64,000 nucleotides of DNA from NCBI RefSeq assembly GCF_013416325.1, contig NZ_JACCGK010000003.1, positions 1 through 64,000 on the forward strand, given 5' to 3'. The stretch's first letter is position 1; the number at the start of each line of letters is the position of its first letter. Of this stretch, positions 63,366 through 64,000 are shown in pieces. This DNA comes from Vreelandella sedimenti (lineage in GTDB: Bacteria; Pseudomonadota; Gammaproteobacteria; Pseudomonadales; Halomonadaceae). Below the pieces are notes generated by a model, which saw only the letters and a program-made list of their open reading frames with translations, was not told the origin of the DNA and did no database searches. The position numbers and the translations under genes are program-made.

Positions 63366-64000
63366 CTAACCTATCTCACGAAACAGTTTGGCAAGCGCCA
63401 CACTGTTGGCTTCATCAAGGGCGTGACGACGCGCCTGGATAACCCAGCGGCCTGCGACCATGACATCGCGTATCTGTTGCTTGGAACCGCCAAACAGCCA
63501 ACGGCCTAGCCGTGTTTCGTCTGTACTAGTGGCGAGGTAGGGGTCGCTGCCATCGAGGACGACAATATCGGCTCGCTTGCCCGCTTCGAGCGCGCCGATG
63601 GGTTGTCCAGAGGCCTGGGCGCCTCCTGCTAAGGCATGGCGATAAAGCCAGTCGCCCACCGGGCGTATTTCGCTATTGTGCAGGCAGTTGCGCTGTTGCG
63701 TGGCAAGTCGCTGGCCATACTCAAGCAGCCGTAGCTCTTCAACCACATCGAGTGAGACGTGACTGTCGGAGCCAATACCCAGGCGTCCACCCTGGGTGGC
63801 ATACTCAACTGCGCGGAAAATACCGTCGCCCAGATTGGCCTCGGTGGTCGGGCAGAGTCCAGCCACGGCGCCGCTAGCGGCAAGGTCACGTACTTCTGCA
63901 TCGTCTAGGTGTGTGGCATGGATCAAACACCAGTGCTCATCTACCTCAACATTATCCAGTAGCCATCGGACGGGGCGTTTTCCTGAATAGACGAGGCTGT
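63366..64000 (-). CDS. hutF: Formimidoylglutamate deiminase, C-terminal part (start outside window)
   Basis: The frame is open from the window edge to a stop at 63366 (about 210 codons). It starts within the amidohydrolase barrel: DEHWCLIHATHL, GLCPTTEANLGDG and GIGSDSHVSLDVVEELRLLEY (core GSDSHVSLD with a metal Asp), then the beta-sandwich end GALEAGKRADIVVLDG. This is HutF of the five-step histidine route, giving formylglutamate. It converges with hutC; the remaining hut genes are presumably beyond 64000. Confidence 0.92.
   Translation of the reverse strand, partial: SLVYSGKRPVRWLLDNVEVDEHWCLIHATHLDDAEVRDLAASGAVAGLCPTTEANLGDGIFRAVEYATQGGRLGIGSDSHVSLDVVEELRLLEYGQRLATQQRNCLHNSEIRPVGDWLYRHALAGGAQASGQPIGALEAGKRADIVVLDGSDPYLATSTDETRLGRWLFGGSKQQIRDVMVAGRWVIQARRHALDEANSVALAKLFREIG

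Noticed and set aside
1..64000. tRNA or rRNA genes
   Set aside because: None noticed on reading; I could not run a covariance search, so a missed tRNA is possible.

Overview
This looks like chromosomal DNA from a moderately halophilic gammaproteobacterium of the Halomonas type. The reasons are the carnitine catabolic cluster (cdhR-caiX plus cdhABC and an esterase) in the Pseudomonas/Halomonas arrangement, an acidic proteome, TRAP and amino-acid ABC uptake, PQQ sugar oxidation and a hut-type locus. This is an inference; no rRNA or tRNA gene lies in the window.

Layout. (1) 1-8510, minus strand: a sugar-acid locus that I read as 2-ketogluconate use (ptxS-like LacI regulator, kguE, kguK, kguD), followed by a second LacI regulator, a complete TRAP transporter and a HAD phosphatase cut by the window start. 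Palindromic operators for both regulators can be seen. (2) 8750-12160: a junk-yard of broken mobile and defence-like genes: IS5, IS30 and IS630 transposase remnants, a JAB/M67 peptidase fragment, an eroded repeat patch, a secreted EEP-nuclease gene cut by the IS630 element, and two small membrane proteins. (3) 12335-14609: a three-gene overlapping operon built around an SF2 helicase. (4) 14610-15848: an AT-rich stretch without a credible gene.

(5) 15849-32430, plus strand: the most striking part, an eleven-gene run with overlapping or very short junctions. It starts with srfA/srfB/srfC-type genes (single-pass membrane protein, actin-like ATPase, dynamin-like GTPase). It continues with a single-pass membrane protein, a secreted vWA protein, a MacB/Lol-type ABC ATPase and FtsX-like permease, a secreted FGE-fold protein that lacks the catalytic cysteines, two coiled-coil lipoproteins and a membrane vWA protein. 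The N-terminal domain of that last protein is a paralogue of the srfA one. I read it as one envelope-spanning machine of unknown role.

(6) 32939-35340: assorted small genes (creA, a CAP-domain protein, a flavin-nucleotide-fold stress protein, a DUF333 lipoprotein, a membrane protein). (7) 35459-42783: the so-called GAK system (amphi-Trp protein, phosphoesterase, histidine phosphatase, HprK-related kinase B, ATP-grasp, phosphotransferase, and a divergent CofD-like gene), a recognised but functionally unexplained phosphoryl-transfer cluster. (8) 42800-48110: carnitine catabolism. (9) 48395-50089: a secreted PQQ sugar dehydrogenase and its cytochrome c.

(10) 50166-64000: a histidine-like catabolic locus with a polar amino-acid ABC transporter, a HisC-type aminotransferase, a PhyH dioxygenase, FAD- and FMN-linked 2-hydroxyacid oxidases, histidine ammonia-lyase, a second 2-oxoglutarate-type oxygenase, HutD, two HutC-type regulators and a HutF cut by the window end. 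Three TGTATATAC operator-like sites and a textbook sigma-54 promoter tie the two strands together. The enzyme set suggests that imidazole-lactate and/or modified histidines are fed into the histidine pathway.
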